A stretch of 64,000 nt of DNA from Campylorhamphus procurvoides (GCA_013396655.1 WBMV01004761.1:186186-250185); one strand, 5' to 3'. Positions 1 to 12,300 are shown, numbered from the stretch's first letter. Numbers and translations are program-made. The notes: generated by a model not told the origin, from the sequence alone.

Positions 1-1430
1 GCCAAGGGCAGTAAGGTGACCTGATACTTTTGGAAATGTCTCCTTGCTGCTTTGCAAGGAATCTCCTGCTAGACAAAGAGCTGAGCAGGGCAGACCTGTG
101 CTCCTTGCAGCAGGAAAGCATCCTGCTGCCTTTCCAGGCACAGCACTCCACTTGGACTGACCCTGTAGTGGATGTCCAGCAGCTGTGAGGTGGTGTAGGC
201 AAAACAGGCAAGGACTCCACTTCCAGAGGAACTAGCAATACAGAGAATCCTTCAGTGCCAGTGAATAATTTTCGTATCTATCCAAGTGGCACAGGTTGTG
301 TATGGGACCTTCAACACTTATGCTAACTCAGGGCATGCCAGCATCACTGGGTTTTCCCCCAGGGAACCCCTGGAAAGAGCCCACTTCTAGCATATCCCAA
401 GGGCTGGCTGAGAACTGCTATGGTGACCATGAAGGTGGGGAGTCCTGGGGAAAACATGCTGGGCACAAGCAGAAATCAGCCACAGCTGCTGGAAGAGACT
501 TGGATAGGAAAAGGGTTCAGCTCATGGAAAATGAATTAGTGTTGACATTCACCGAACATTTGTTTAGTTTAAGCAATATGGCTCAAGGTTGCTCAGCTGT
601 GGTGAGCCGGTCAACACAGCACTTACTGGATATCTTTCAGTGTTGCTGTTCATGCCAATGACCAAGTGACTGGGTGGTGGTGGGGAGAGCTGGCCCCATC
701 CTTATGAGTCTCCTCCTCTGCACCACACCTTCTGTCCCTGGTTTCTGCTCAGCCATAGACCTAAGCCATGGTTACTTTCCTTCCAGAGGAGGATGCTCTG
801 GGTGATGCCTTCTCCCAAAAGGCATTTGCAAGGAGGCTGTAGTGGGGACATCTGGTCAAGGACCTGCCAAACTTTCCTGTGAGTGCTGGAGATCAGGAGG
901 TGACAGGCAGCCTTGCCCCGGCTCTGCCCCAGTTCTGCTGGAATGGTGACTCTGGGGTTCTTGCAGTCATCAGAGCATCAATTTTTCCATCAATTTCCAA
1001 ATACCGAATTTAGGAAAGGCTGTGGCCAGGGACCATGGGTTGCTTGTAGCCACTTGTGTGTGTTGCTCTGCCAACTGGTGATGGGCATGCACAAAATGTC
1101 TCAGAGACAGAGAATAAAACATATTTATTTCCTAGAAATCTATAGAAATTGGAATAATCTCCCAACAAGAAATGCTGAGTTTGGTTTCCCAATGTAAAGT
1201 GTCAGCTACAACGAAGAAAAAGACAAAAAAAGGTTGGACCACCCACCATCTGGGGAGAGAGTGCCCTGGGCCCCCAGGGTCTTTGGAGGGAGTACCATCC
1301 AGGCCCTGGGGTCTCTGCAGGTGGGACGCTTGCTGCCTGTAAATGTGGGGAAGTCTTCCTGCAATCCTCCCCAAACCCAAGAGAGCCACCTTAAGAGCTC
1401 TCCCTCCATAGGACCAAACGGGATCCGCCA
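1..1430. other. Unique non-coding sequence, no gene recognised
   Basis: I see no protein family, RNA gene or interspersed repeat here. The open frames are short (up to about 170 codons) and occur on both strands, as expected by chance. Composition is mixed with low CpG. A stretch around 1100-1200 translates to a few residues vaguely like the CR1 C-terminus, but the match is too short to call. Confidence 0.6.
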
Positions 1431-1810
1431 GGCGTTTCATATACCATATTCTATAGCCAAGGAAACCTTAACAAAGAGCTGTACGCTCTCACGTTTCGCT
1501 TCAGGCTTCTCCCTGCTGCAGCTGGAGCTGAGTTTTTTAAAATCTTTGTGTCATTATTTCGTTCCTCTTTTGATTCAGCCATCGAGGGACAAGGAGATGC
1601 CAAACGAAAAGAATGGGCATTTAAACAGAACTAGATTGAAGAGGCAGTGTGTGTGCCGAACAACAAGTCTTTTTACATTTCATATGATCTTATACATGGG
1701 CTCCATTCAGTATATTTCCCCTCTGTTTCATTTGAATGTACAGAATTAGCCATTCACATCCTCTGGAATTACAGCTCTTTAACATTTCCATTCTGAGCTG
1801 CCTCCATATT
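1431..1810. other. AT-rich candidate conserved non-coding block
   Basis: This stretch is richer in A and T than its flanks and contains almost no repeats or long homopolymers. It is dense in short motifs typical of vertebrate enhancers, such as TTAAA, CATTTGAA and TTTCATTTG-like runs. That texture often marks conserved non-coding elements in bird genomes. The call rests on appearance only; no alignment was possible. Confidence 0.2.
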
Positions 1811-2143
1811 TTGGGGGTTGGGAGTGTTATTAGCTCAGCTGGGGAAGCACAGGCTGAGGTCAGAGTCAGTCTTGCAGGCTGGAAATGAGCTTTTTCTTTT
1901 TTTGGAAAGTGCAAGATTTGATGCTTGATGACTCTGGTCAGAAAAATATACGAGCATACACAAATATGTATATGTGCTGGAGCACGCATGGATCTGGTTT
2001 CAGTGGAGGGGGGCCTTTTTCACATTAAACCTAGGGAAGTTATTTCTTTAGATAGAAAAGCAAGCCTCAGTTTTCGAATGTGTGGTGTGCTTTGTGATTG
2101 CCTGAGGTTGTTCGCGTGGCCCTTGTGCGTGGCTGCTGCCTCA
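1811..2143. other. Unique non-coding sequence, no gene recognised
   Basis: Nothing assignable is present. The segment runs into the palindrome and forkhead-like cluster that follows it and may share its function if that cluster is regulatory. Confidence 0.5.
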
Positions 2144-2162
2144 TTGTCTTTTTAAAAGACAA
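2144..2162. repeat. 19-bp perfect palindrome with SOX-like arms
   Basis: The sequence TTGTCTTTTTAAAAGACAA has two 9-bp arms that are exact reverse complements around one central T. Each arm contains a TTGTC/GACAA core resembling a SOX half-site. Eight bases further on (2169-2183) lies an AAACAAATATTTACT stretch that resembles forkhead binding sites. The arrangement would suit a dimer-binding site. It could equally be a chance inverted repeat, which cannot be excluded in 64 kb of AT-containing sequence. Confidence 0.6.
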
Positions 2163-4045
2163 ATATCGAAAACAAATATTTACTGTGCTATTTACTAAAG
2201 CTCCCTGGATACTGGTACAAATTTAGAAGAGTTGGCCCAGAAAGCTCAGTTGAATTGAGCTTAGAGTCACAAGAGAAAAACCATGAGGGATGTGTGCGTG
2301 CAGTTAATCCTGCTGAAAATCTCAGAAGCTGGCACCACTGCCCTGAGCAAGGATGGGACTGTGCAGTGACATTGGTGCATCCTGCAGCTGCACTGCCGTC
2401 CCTAAGGGTCCTGCAGCATTCCTGCGCTGTTACTTCTTGCACACTTCACCACAAGGAAGAAGGCTGGCTTTGGAATGTTTCTCTTGTGAATCTGCTTATT
2501 TTCTAGCTTTACTTGTCTGCTGGCACACCTAAACCAATATCCTCTTTGGGGGTCTCCCCCTTTCCCCAGCATCTGCATGCAGGAGGGTTTCTTGCCAGAC
2601 AGCTGGGATGTGAAAATGATCATAACCTGCAGAGAGGAGAGCGGGACCTACCGTGTCTCTGCAGGCTGCTTTGCAATGCCTGAGTTGTGCAGAGAGGTGC
2701 TTCCCTTGGAGGACCCCCAGACTGTGGACCAAGTGGTCCACAGGAACCAACATCCCACTCTTTCTTTGCTATATTTTTAACCTTTTTTATCTATGTCTTC
2801 TGCATCTTCATTTCCTCAGGCCACTTAATCTGGTTGTTGTGGCAAACAACAAACGTGGACCCACAACAGGGCACATAAAACCAGCAGGGTCAAGTGTGGC
2901 TCAGAAGGCAACAAGGCTCCCATGTTTTCCCCTCACATCAAGGTTTAGCTTGCCTTTCAGAAGGGAGCTTGCCTCAAGGGCAGGACCACAGACCTAGGGG
3001 CTGAAACATCACACTCTGCAGGTGATTGTGGCCAGCTGACTTTGCTTTAATACGTAGCATCTGCTCGAGAGGGCTTACCTGGGCCAGGCACAAATCCCAA
3101 GTCCCCAGTCGACCACCCCTGAACCAGTCAGACAGAACCAGACTGCAGGCTTTCCCGGAGATCCCTTCAATCACAGCCCCCTGCCTTAATTTAACCTGGT
3201 TATTTATACCTTTTCCTGTGTGTGTTTAATTATAGTAAAATCTGGCAATACTGCTGTGCTTAACGGTCTGTTGGTGTTTCCATTATGAGCCCAGACTGGA
3301 AGGGATTATATAGCCTGAGTATTTGAACTGAGCCTCAGACAGAGACTTGGCATAGACTTGCAGCCCAAATACAAAGATTTTCAATTGGCTAATGGCAGTT
3401 TTGAAAAGGGAACATTTTTCACATGCTTAGGCCCTTCCGTTTGCTTAAGCTGCCTTCCTCTGTTTTAAACTCAGCAAGCAAGGAGTTGTAATTCAGCCTG
3501 TTACGGCAGTGACTCACGTTTGTTGCACAGTGATGCCATAACCAGTCAGGGCAAGGCCTTCTGCCTTGAGAGGAAATAGGCACAGAAAGATGACTGTCGG
3601 CTCTTTCACTGGAATCACACCATCTGTGCCTCCAAACTGCAGCTGCCATGGCCAGCACGTATTGTTTGACCACATCCCAGGCTCTCCGTGGAGACATCTA
3701 ATGTGACCACTGTGTCCTGGGCCTTATGAGCAGCCAGAAGAACTTATAGGGCATCAGTTGGTTCATCCTCAAGTAGAAAAATGAAACAGGATCGTTCTAT
3801 CAAGTCCTAAAGATGCTTTTTCTTCCCATCAGCTATATGAGGAGCCTGGGATAATCAACTAAGGCAGTGGTGTCCACACTGCAGATAGTCTGGTGGAACC
3901 AGTGACACTTGGATGGAATCTAGAGTAGCTCCCATGGTGGGATGTGGTCCATACATCTATCTCCACAAGGTTTTTCTCTAACAGCATGGAAGGCAGATCA
4001 AGAGCAAGGGAAAAGCTATGTCCTTTTTTAGTGCACAGGAGTCTT
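2163..4045. other. Unique non-coding sequence, no gene recognised
   Basis: Apart from the forkhead-like motif at the left edge, I recognise no gene or repeat. Open frames are at most about 114 codons and overlap one another on both strands. Confidence 0.6.
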
Positions 4046-4135
4046 TAGCACAGAAGAACCAAGCCCATAGTCTCACAGCAGGTCAAAGGGAAGTCTTTGT
4101 GGGAGCAAACCTAGATCTGTTCTGCACACAGATGC
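4046..4135 (-). repeat. Possible MIR-like ancient SINE fragment
   Basis: Read on the plus strand, the order 'TCTCACAGCAGGTCA', then a purine-rich gap, then 'GCAAACCTAGATCTGT' follows the reverse complement of the MIR core. In MIR this corresponds to 'GGTCACACAGC', then 'GGATTCGAACCCAGGTCTGT'. The similarity is diffuse and short, so this is a weak call. Confidence 0.28.
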
Positions 4136-5810
4136 CTCTGCAGACGGCCTTCCTCCATCTGAATGCATTAAAGTAAGCAAGTTGATAAAATAAGCAAAAG
4201 AATATCATGTGCTGGGAAGAGTTTTTAAAGTCAAGTTGGCCAGGCACCAGAAAAGAAAACTATCTAGTGAAATGAAGAGGAGCTTATAGCAAAGCCTGTG
4301 TGTTGCAAACAGCCTTTCTCCAGAAAACTTGCTTTTGGCACCTGTGGAAAGTGTCCTCTTCCTGTGTCCCATGGAGAAGTGGTCCATCCATTGCTGTCTC
4401 CTATCTTTTGCCTTTTGGAGCCCGTGTGGAGGGAGATGAATGCCAAACCCTGTACTCAGCTGAAGGAGAAGCATCAAGGCCCATTTGCAGCCAGGTCCCA
4501 GAGGGATGCTATGCAAAGTGCCCTGGCTGCTGCTCCCCTGGATCTGGGGTCACACTTCATTCCTCATCTCAGGGGTACTGGAGCAGCTCACCCAGGCTGC
4601 TCCAGGCAGCTGCACACACTGACCTGGGAAGGGCTGGTGGGGACTGAGCAGAGGAGACATCTCTGTTCCCACCAGGACTGTCACCATGGGAACTTTAGGG
4701 ACCGAGGCCATTTACGGCTGGTTGTAAACCCTGACTCTGACAGCAAAGCTTTTCTTTGCCTTTTTCTCTGGAGTTGGCCCTGGCTGTCTCAGAGAAAGCA
4801 GGCTCGCATTCTACCTCCGGCTGGCTCTGCACACACATCCCCTGGCACTGAGCGTTGGCCCACTGCGTGGGAGCTGCTTGAGCCCAGGGAAGTGTCCTGG
4901 CTGTCTCTCCCACAGAAAGTGGAGCAGACGCCTGAGGTTGCTGAGCACTGCAGGTCTGGTGTCTCTGATGATACCTGCAAATGTTGGTGGAGAGAAACAG
5001 CAGGTTCTTTTTCTTTTTTGGTACCATTGCCCCTCAGAGGAGCTCTCCGATCAATTTGTGAGGCAAAGGATCTCTGCTGAGGTCTAGCTCCCCTCCACAG
5101 GTTCCCAGTTTTGAGGCTAGAAGGGCTCATCTTTTGGCTCAGCCAAACCTGAAAATGCTGTGCTGAAGAGACAGAGGAAGAGCTGGGAGGAACCGGCCTG
5201 TGGAGGAGAAGTTGAGGGCAGAAGGACTTCAGCAGCCAGATCTCATCTGGTCCTTCTTCCAATGCCAAATACTTCTGTGAAGCTACTTGTGCTGTACAGT
5301 TTCTGAAGACTACCCCAGTTCAGGTGCCTGCCTGGGCTTCCTCTAGAGAGAGAGGTTAAAATGCAGAGCTGAGCAGGAATTGCTCTTTCCCCAGCTGATC
5401 AGCTCTTGTCAAGAAAGAAGTCACACAAAATTTCTTTCTACTGCTCTGTCTCCTGGGACCTGCAGTCCAGGGAGCTCATGAGCCCTTTTGCGGGGCCAGC
5501 ACCCTAGTTGGACTGCTGATCCCACTGTATGCCACAACACCCTGCTAACAAAATGTGGTGGCCTGCTGAATGGGAGCCTCCATGGCTGGGGAGAGCCTGG
5601 CAGGGCAGAACTTGGGAACCAGCAGGCAGCCCCAGTTCTTTGGGGTGAAGGCGTGAGGGAGGGAGGGCATTTGGCAAGACTGCCTGGCTTTCAGGACTTC
5701 AGGTTTGTGTTAAAAAGTAAAAAGTTAAAAGCTCTGCTCCCTGCAGAATCCAGAACCTGCTGTTACTACAGATTAAAAGAGTCAATACTCAATACTTCCA
5801 ATATTACAGT
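4136..5810. other. Unique non-coding sequence containing a 260-codon open frame
   Basis: One plus-strand frame stays open from 4298 to 5080 (260 codons). It shows no recognisable domain, signal peptide or repeat. Other open frames of over 100 codons overlap it on both strands (for example 4789-5268 on the minus strand). There is no upstream CpG island. I consider it a chance frame in GC-rich, stop-poor sequence, not a gene. Confidence 0.5.
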
Positions 5811-5860
5811 TTGGACTTGATGGTCCTTGTAGGTCCCTTCTAGCTCAGGATATTCTAATA
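5811..5860 (+). repeat. CR1 LINE, extreme 3' end
   Basis: The run TTGGACTTGATGGTCCTTGT, followed by AGGTCCCTTCTAGCTCAGGATATTCTA-like sequence, matches the 3' untranslated end of avian CR1 in the sense orientation. The terminal octamer repeats are reduced to a single degenerate copy. Only about 50 bp survive, as is common for 5'-truncated CR1 insertions. Confidence 0.75.
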
Positions 5861-6334
5861 CAAAGAGAAAGCTACAAGAGATACCTTCCAGCCACCCCAT
5901 GTAGGAAGCCTTTCAGTAGAGCTGCTCCCTTTCCCAATGGCCCTTGCATGCACAAACACTCCCCATCTCAGTTTTCCCCACAGCTTGAGGTCCAGCTCTG
6001 TCCATCATGCTTGCCAGGACCTGTGACCCCATCTGCATAGAAAGGTATCTCCTGGTGAAGTGATGCACTTGGAATAACATGGACTACTGCTTTCTCCATT
6101 CTTCTTCTCCTTCATGTGCCCTCATTTCCGTGGCAGATGAGTCACTGGCATCCTGGCTGGAAGATGGATGAGCCACCCCCATGCTGCTGACATAGCCTGA
6201 ATGCAGACTTTCTGCTTTTGCCTAGGTATGTGACCAGGAAGAGATGTGTTTCCTGAGAAAAAGTGACCTGGGCTTCCTGTGGGATTCTGGGAGAAAAATG
6301 AAAAGGCTTGGCTGCTTTGTGAGGGTAAGCACTT
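5861..6334. other. Unique non-coding sequence, no gene recognised
   Basis: No gene, RNA gene or repeat was recognised between the CR1 end and the microsatellite. Confidence 0.6.
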
Positions 6335-6352
6335 TTGTTGTTGTTGTTGTTG
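6335..6352 (+). repeat. (TTG)6 microsatellite
   Basis: Six uninterrupted TTG units are followed by a short T run. On the minus strand the same bases give a polyglutamine or polyasparagine stretch in short open frames, an artefact of the microsatellite. Confidence 0.9.
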
Positions 6353-9300
6353 TTTTGGCATTTGTTTATTTTCAAGAAAGTGATAGGAAAATTTTCCTCC
6401 TTAAGGGAAAACAAAGCAAGAGCTGACAATGGTAGTGTTGACTGCTCACCCATGGACAGCAGTGGTCCCATGAAAGGCTAATGTCCATAGAGAGATTGTT
6501 TGCATTGGTGCCTAGAGCTAATGAAGTATGACTGTGAAGGGGGCTCCTAATGCTAGTGCAAAGCAAGGCTAACAAGCTTCAAATGTTTGCCTGGATAGTC
6601 TCCAAACCTTCTGCCCTTCTTTGGGCTACAGCTGAGGTTGGAGACCTCAAAGCTGCAAAGACTTCAGTGCAGCTGGTTCCAAGCAAAACCAGAGCATCAC
6701 AATGAAAATAAATAAACAAAACGGTGCTATTCTGAGCCTCAGACACATTGGAGGATTTTATTTGCACCACACCAAGCAGGATGTGTCCCTCCCTATTTGA
6801 AAGCAACTTCTTGATTTACAGTTTATTACTTTTTTATGAATTCCTTCCACTGTCTTCCAAGCTTGGAGCCTGTGCATCTTTAGGAGACTCTCGGAAGGGC
6901 CCTGCTTATTTCCACTAGCAGGGCATCATGGTGCAGGACTGATTCACCCCCAGCAAGATGAGCATTCATGGTATATTTCCATGACATGCAGCTACCCCTC
7001 CATGCCTCGTGTTAAAGAAACCTTATTGCAGACGTGGTCTTGTCCTGACACTCCGTAAGTCAGCTCTTAACGCTGCCTGTGCACCTTTTGGCTGTCATCT
7101 CTGCCTGCAATGCCGCCCAAGACCTCTTGGTTTAGCCGAGGCGCTTACCGCACTTACTGCTAGTAATACTCAGCAGCTGGCGGCCCCTCTCCTCCCATCC
7201 CACTCCTCCTTTCTTCTGGTTTGCGGGATACCCCGGCTTGCTCCAGGGCTGCAGCCTTGCAGGATCCTCTGCATTATTGTGCCACGCTCTCAGCTGGTCG
7301 CAGTTCTTCATGCAAAGTTCTTGTGGACATTCACCTTCCTTTTCCCTCCTGGATCCAGTCCAGTTTCCCTTCAGTCAAAGTCCCATCCCAAATCCTCCCT
7401 CCTCCCAGCAGTTTCTGTGTTTATGTCCCTTGGTCTGGTCAGCCCCATTCCCCACCTGCCTGTGCATGCACTGCTCATTTTACCTGAGCCAGGATGGGAA
7501 GTGTGAGCTACCTAATCTCAGGGATAGACTCGACTTGTGATTTGGATTGCAGTGATTCACAACTTTGCTTATCTGAAAATCCTGCTCAGTCCCTGGCTGG
7601 AGAGCATCCTGAGAGGGGAAAAGTTTCAGGGAATTCAGGCGGTAAGCAGTACAAGACTGCCTTAAGGGAGCACATATGAGATGAAATATTTCAAAGACTT
7701 GGCTAAGTTTGGTGGCAGCAAAGGGTGCATCTGGACTAAACCAAAGGCCTTCCCTGTTTCTCCGTTTGCCAGACTTCAAGTCCACATGCCAAAAACATAC
7801 AGCTTCAAGAGCTCTTCAAAGAAAAGGTCATCAGATTTCTCTGTAACAAAAGCAAGAGAAACCAAAGCATTTCCCCTTACAATGTTCTTGGAAGTAGATG
7901 AAACAGTTTGGCTGAAATTATATATTTTATAACTGTATTTGCTTAGATAGTTCAGCATTAGGCGGCCAACCAGCAAGATGAAGTTCAACCCAAACAGTTT
8001 TAGCATGGCCAAGTGAAAACCAGCTGAATAACAGCACTTGGCATGGGAAGAGTGACCTCAGGTTCACAGTGCTGGGCAGGAGCAGACTTACCTGCAATGC
8101 ATTATGCCTCTGCTTTCATAGAGTTGCTGGAGTGGAGATCATGCTTGGTTGGGGTGAAGGAATCTAAAACTTCTATCCTTTTTTTGCCTTTACTTTCTTT
8201 CTCCCCCCAGCCAGAATGACAGTGCCTGATCTTCAGTCTGTGAGTGGTACTCAGGCTCCATCCTTGGTCCAGGGTGGACAAGGTATGGTTGGTCAGGAGA
8301 GTTAGTCAGCTTATATCAATGCTTTCCAGTTACCTCAAACTTACATCTCATGACAGCTCTGAATGGTGGTGTATCCTGCAACACATCCTGCATCAGCAGG
8401 AGGCTTTGTGGTCCTCACATCAAGGCAAGGAGGGGAAGGGAGAGGGGAGCCAGGCATCACAGGCCAGTGTGCTGGGAAGTGTGGCTCTGCAAGAGGAAAT
8501 GGCAGAAGATGAGGGCTCCAGGAGCAGGCAGAGCTGGACAAAGCTGTACCACTGCTCAGGGCTGTACAGTATCCTCTCCCATTTTTCTGCAGCATGATGA
8601 AATGATGCTTTACTGTCTTTGTGTCTGTGTTCTGTCAAACTGGGCACTCAGCATCCCAAAGATAACTGATGCTGCCAGTGACTGGGACAAACTTGTACTG
8701 CAAGGAGACTAGCACTGGGATGTATGGCTGGGCCATAACAAATGGCAAAGGGCTGCACTGCAGCAGTGGAGGTGTTGCAGGGGATGCAAGAAGCTTGAAG
8801 TCTGTGCTTAGCATCAGCTACTGCAACATTGTGCACTGAGAAGTGGGTATGGATTCTACATGAGTAGAATGTTTTCCCTTCTCTCTCTCCTGTCCGGCTC
8901 CTGTGCCTTGACATGGGCTGCTGCCATCACAGACAAGGAAGCTGGCCCTGCCATGGTGGTGCTGCTGTGGATGTAGGCAGGGCTGGGAAGCAGTACTGCG
9001 CTTTGCAAAGGTGCTCCATATTCTCAGATGTGCTGGTTTTGCTCTGCTTACAGTTTCCTACAAGCATTCTTTTTTCTCTCTGGGAGACTAAATAGCCTCT
9101 TAAAAAGAAGAATCTGGCAGACATTCCAGGCCCCAGTGTGCTGCTGGGGTGTCTGGGGAGGGGAGAGAATACCCCAAGAACAGGGGCTCATGGTGCAGCT
9201 GTAGTTTTCACAACACACTCCTTGCTCTCCACCTCTGCCATGGGAAGAGCTCTTCACATCTCTTTGGTGCTCAAGTAGGAGCAAACAGTACTTCCTGTTC

Positions 9301-9801
9301 TGGGTCTTCTGCTGGGTCTGTGACATCAGACATTGTCTCCCATTTAAGTACTTTTTGCCACTGGTGATATGGACAATTTTGACAAAGGAAGAAGGAAGGA
9401 GGGACATGTCAGGACCTGGATGAGGAAACAAATATTTAGACTCACACCCACAGAAGATAAAGTGGCACTTTACATCTGCCATCAGGATATGTTGAGCAGC
9501 CTCTGAGGTCAGGAGAATTTGCCCATCCTGTGCTCTGGTGGCCTGTGGGTGCTCAGCATGGTTCCAGTATTGTGGTATCTCCTGATGTTTCTCAGGCTGA
9601 AGCTAATGGAGGCCAGGGATGTGAGTCACTGGCCTCTGCTGGCCTTCTTCCATGTGCTCCATTTGGTGCTGCTTTGTGTGTGTGAGAGTGTGCTCCCCTC
9701 TCCCAGCTGTGCCTGCATGCCTGCCAGCGCACCACTGATCGAATTTGCAGCTGTGCTGGTTTTCTCCTCTCTTCTAGCTTTGAGAGTCTTGTTCATGGAT
9801 T
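6353..9801. other. Unique non-coding sequence, no gene recognised
   Basis: No exon or repeat family is recognisable. Features seen include a few CpGs around 7030-7170 and a strong splice-acceptor-like pyrimidine tract ending in CCCCCCAG at about 8211 with no convincing exon after it. Open frames reach 165 codons but overlap others in several frames and look like chance. Confidence 0.55.
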
Positions 9802-9839
9802 AGGGGGAAAGAAGGAGGAGGAAGAAGAGGGAGGGAAAA
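9802..9839 (+). repeat. 38-nt uninterrupted polypurine tract
   Basis: From 9802 to 9839 the plus strand consists only of A and G, mainly GGA and GAA blocks. It is followed by an AT-rich stretch with AATAAA-like words (about 9842-9860). Such tracts can form triplex (H-DNA) structures, but nothing here shows a function. Confidence 0.85.
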
Positions 9840-12177
9840 TGAAAAATAAATTAATAAAGCAACAGAGGGAGAGGTGCCTAGTAGAAGTGGGTGTTTTCCA
9901 CCAGGCAGTATAGTGTGCCATCATTTCCACTGTGCCTTCACTACCAGTAAGCAGAAGATGCTGCCTCCCCGTACTTTCCTGGAAGATGAACTGGGGTCCC
10001 TGTTGGAAGTCCCCCCACTTTGCTGGAGAACTTATAGCTCCTTCTGGCACCATGGTAATTCCCAAAAAAACCCAACACTGTCTCATGGCTTTGCACCCAA
10101 TTCTGCTGGGGCTCCTTCCAAGCTCTCCACCTGGTGAGGGGGTCACCCATCCTGCAGGAGGTAGATGGACTGGAGCTTCCTCAATAGGCACCATCAGCTC
10201 TTGGTCAGTGTACAGTCCAAAGAGCATGGAGGTAGTGAATATAGAGCTGGACAGCCACTGCAGTGGGAGCTGGCTGGCAGCTGCTGGGCTAGGACACACG
10301 GCCTCAGAACCCTACGCCTGACAGCCTTCTTCATTGCAGAAGGTGCACAGGAAGTCTTCAGCTGTGACACTTTGCAGGGGAACCATGAGACATCCCAGCG
10401 GGGAGAGTACCACGTGTCAGGAGGTGTTCGGAGGTAAGTTCTCCTCTTTGCAAAAGGTCGGGGAGGGCCTCGGGGTCGATTGGGCCCAGGATCCTGATTC
10501 CTGTGGCATCCTACAGCATAATTGCCAGAGGGTCTTGTAGGTCAGGAGGTGAACCAAGAGACACTTTTGAGAGCTTGAGTGGCATCCTCCTCTCTCTGGT
10601 GGAGTGCTGGAGACTTCGGTATGTCAGTCTGAAGCTTTCCTCTGCATACCGGAGAAAGCTTTGCTAAATGATTTGTACCCTAGTGTGCCCCACGAAAATC
10701 TGCAATGGGTCACGGCACCTGTCAGATGGGGTCTTCTGAGGATGAGTGAGACTGTGGGAAACGGGGTGGACCAGCCAAAATGGTATAGGTTTTACTATAC
10801 ACTGTCTTGCTTCTCTGTGTTTTATGGTTGATGGATATGACAAAGACCCCACAGCCATCAAAATACTGCGCCTGTCCTGAGCCTTTCATTTCGCAAACAG
10901 TTTCTGAAAGGGGCCATTTGGATTCCCTGTTGCTGGGCCCTACTAATCCTGTCTTTTCCCAGGGAAAAGCAATGGCCTAAAGCTTGATTGTGCTTTAGTT
11001 GGCATGGATGCAGATCTGTGAACTCCAAGGATTCCCCACCTGTGGGACACCTGTGCAAACGAGATTAGGCAAGGCCCCAGGGACACGGGTCAAATCAGGA
11101 CAGAGCACTGACTTCCCAGAGAGGGGCCAGGAGGGCTGTAACTTCCTCAGCAGCTGTGAGCCTGCAGATACAACAATGGGGAAGGCACTCAGAGGGTCTG
11201 GGCTGGTGTTTAAACAGCCTGGAGCAGAACCAGGCTGACTTTACAGTTTACAGCTGAGGTGTTCGCTGCAGGCAGCAGAAGGTATTTTCCCAGCCTTTTT
11301 GGCGGTCCCCTCTCACAGCTGGAGAAATGCTTTGGGATATGAGTCTCCCAATGAGATGTCAAGCCCACGTGTTCTGTGGGCTGTATCAGGCAGGGGCTTC
11401 AATATGAGAGAAGTGCAGCCACAGCAAAGAGTCCCTTGCTTTTCACTAAGGTGCCCAGGGCTATGGGGGAAGGACCTCTTGTGCTCTGGTCCCCAGGCTA
11501 AACCCTGCCCTAAACCCCAGCTTTGCTCATCTTGTAGCCCATGGACTTTCCCTGGCTTGCAAAGCCCAGGTGTGATTGTGGCAGACCTCTGATCAGGGAC
11601 TTTGCCTCCTGATCCAAGTGCTTGAGGTGCCATCCCTCAGCCCAAGGCTCTCCCTGGCCCAGTGAGGCTGGCACAAGGAGTGGCCCCACCCTGGTGCTGA
11701 GGACAGGCAAGGAGGGGTGGGCTTTGATTGCTTGCAGCATGTCTAGCTGTGCTGTGGGGTAGGGACCTCACGGCACCAGACTAGAAACAAGTCTGTGGGT
11801 GAAGGGGTGGCTGCTATGTTGGTTGGGATGGTGAAAGTGACGAAGGAGTGGTTGGAGAGAGGGCCCCCGTATCCGCTGAGGTGCTCAGCAATTCGAAATT
11901 CCAGGAGTGCTTCAGTTTCTCTCGGGTGCTGCATCCTCTGCCATTGTCCACAAGCAGCGGTCTGGGTGCGCCTTGGACAGGAACCTTGGGTAGGTACATC
12001 CTTCCCCTCTCCTGCCCCAGCAGAGATGACTGTCAGCTGGGACGAAGGATGGGGGCAGCAGCCCCCAGAGGCGGCTGGGCTGGGCAGGAAGCCCAGGGAC
12101 AGGCTAGGGCACAGCACCAGGCAGCTGACCCTGCAGGCTGGCAGCAACCTGGTGGGTGGAGAGGCCAGGGGGGCAGT
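9840..12177. other. Unique non-coding sequence, no gene recognised
   Basis: The sequence becomes gradually richer in G and C towards the CpG island at its right end. No gene or repeat family was recognised. A splice-site-bounded 94-bp segment (10340-10433) is listed separately as a weak exon candidate. Confidence 0.55.
10340..10433 (+). other. Weak candidate exon bounded by good splice sites
   Basis: A pyrimidine-rich acceptor (CTTCTTCATTGCAG) ends at 10339 and a near-consensus donor (AG followed by GTAAGT) begins at 10434. The 94 bp between them is open in two frames. A branch-point-like CCTGAC lies close upstream, although the spacing is tight. The translation matches no family I recognise. 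Such pairs arise by chance in vertebrate introns, so this could be a non-coding RNA exon or nothing. Confidence 0.13.
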
Positions 12178-12300
12178 CACGTGAAGGGAGAAGGACATTG
12201 CAGCCTTCGTCCCACCCACCACACTGTTCGAAGGGAGGTGGGAGGTTGGGAAATTTGTCCTCACCTCCCCTGGCCCCTTTTCTGAGCGGTGGGAAAGCAC
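12178..12300. promoter_or_regulatory. CACGTG E-box pair flanking the CpG island edge
   Basis: Canonical CACGTG E-boxes occur at 12178-12183 and at 12300-12305, on the left shoulder of the CpG island. This palindrome is bound by bHLH-ZIP factors of the MYC/MAX, USF and CLOCK type. Two copies 122 bp apart next to an island would fit a promoter, but binding is an inference. Confidence 0.35.

Noticed and set aside
1100..1200. CR1 C-terminus-like residues (YRNWNNLPTRN)
   Set aside because: Only a handful of residues match the HWNRLPREV motif and no nucleotide-level similarity extends on either side.
9748..9765. TGTGCTGGTTTTC, the start of a typical avian ERVL LTR
   Set aside because: Similarity ends after about 12 bases; the rest does not resemble an LTR.
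12160..12180. CTCF-like word GGCCAGGGGGGCAG
   Set aside because: It lacks three bases of the core spacing in CCACCAGGGGGCGC-type sites, so the match is not acceptable.
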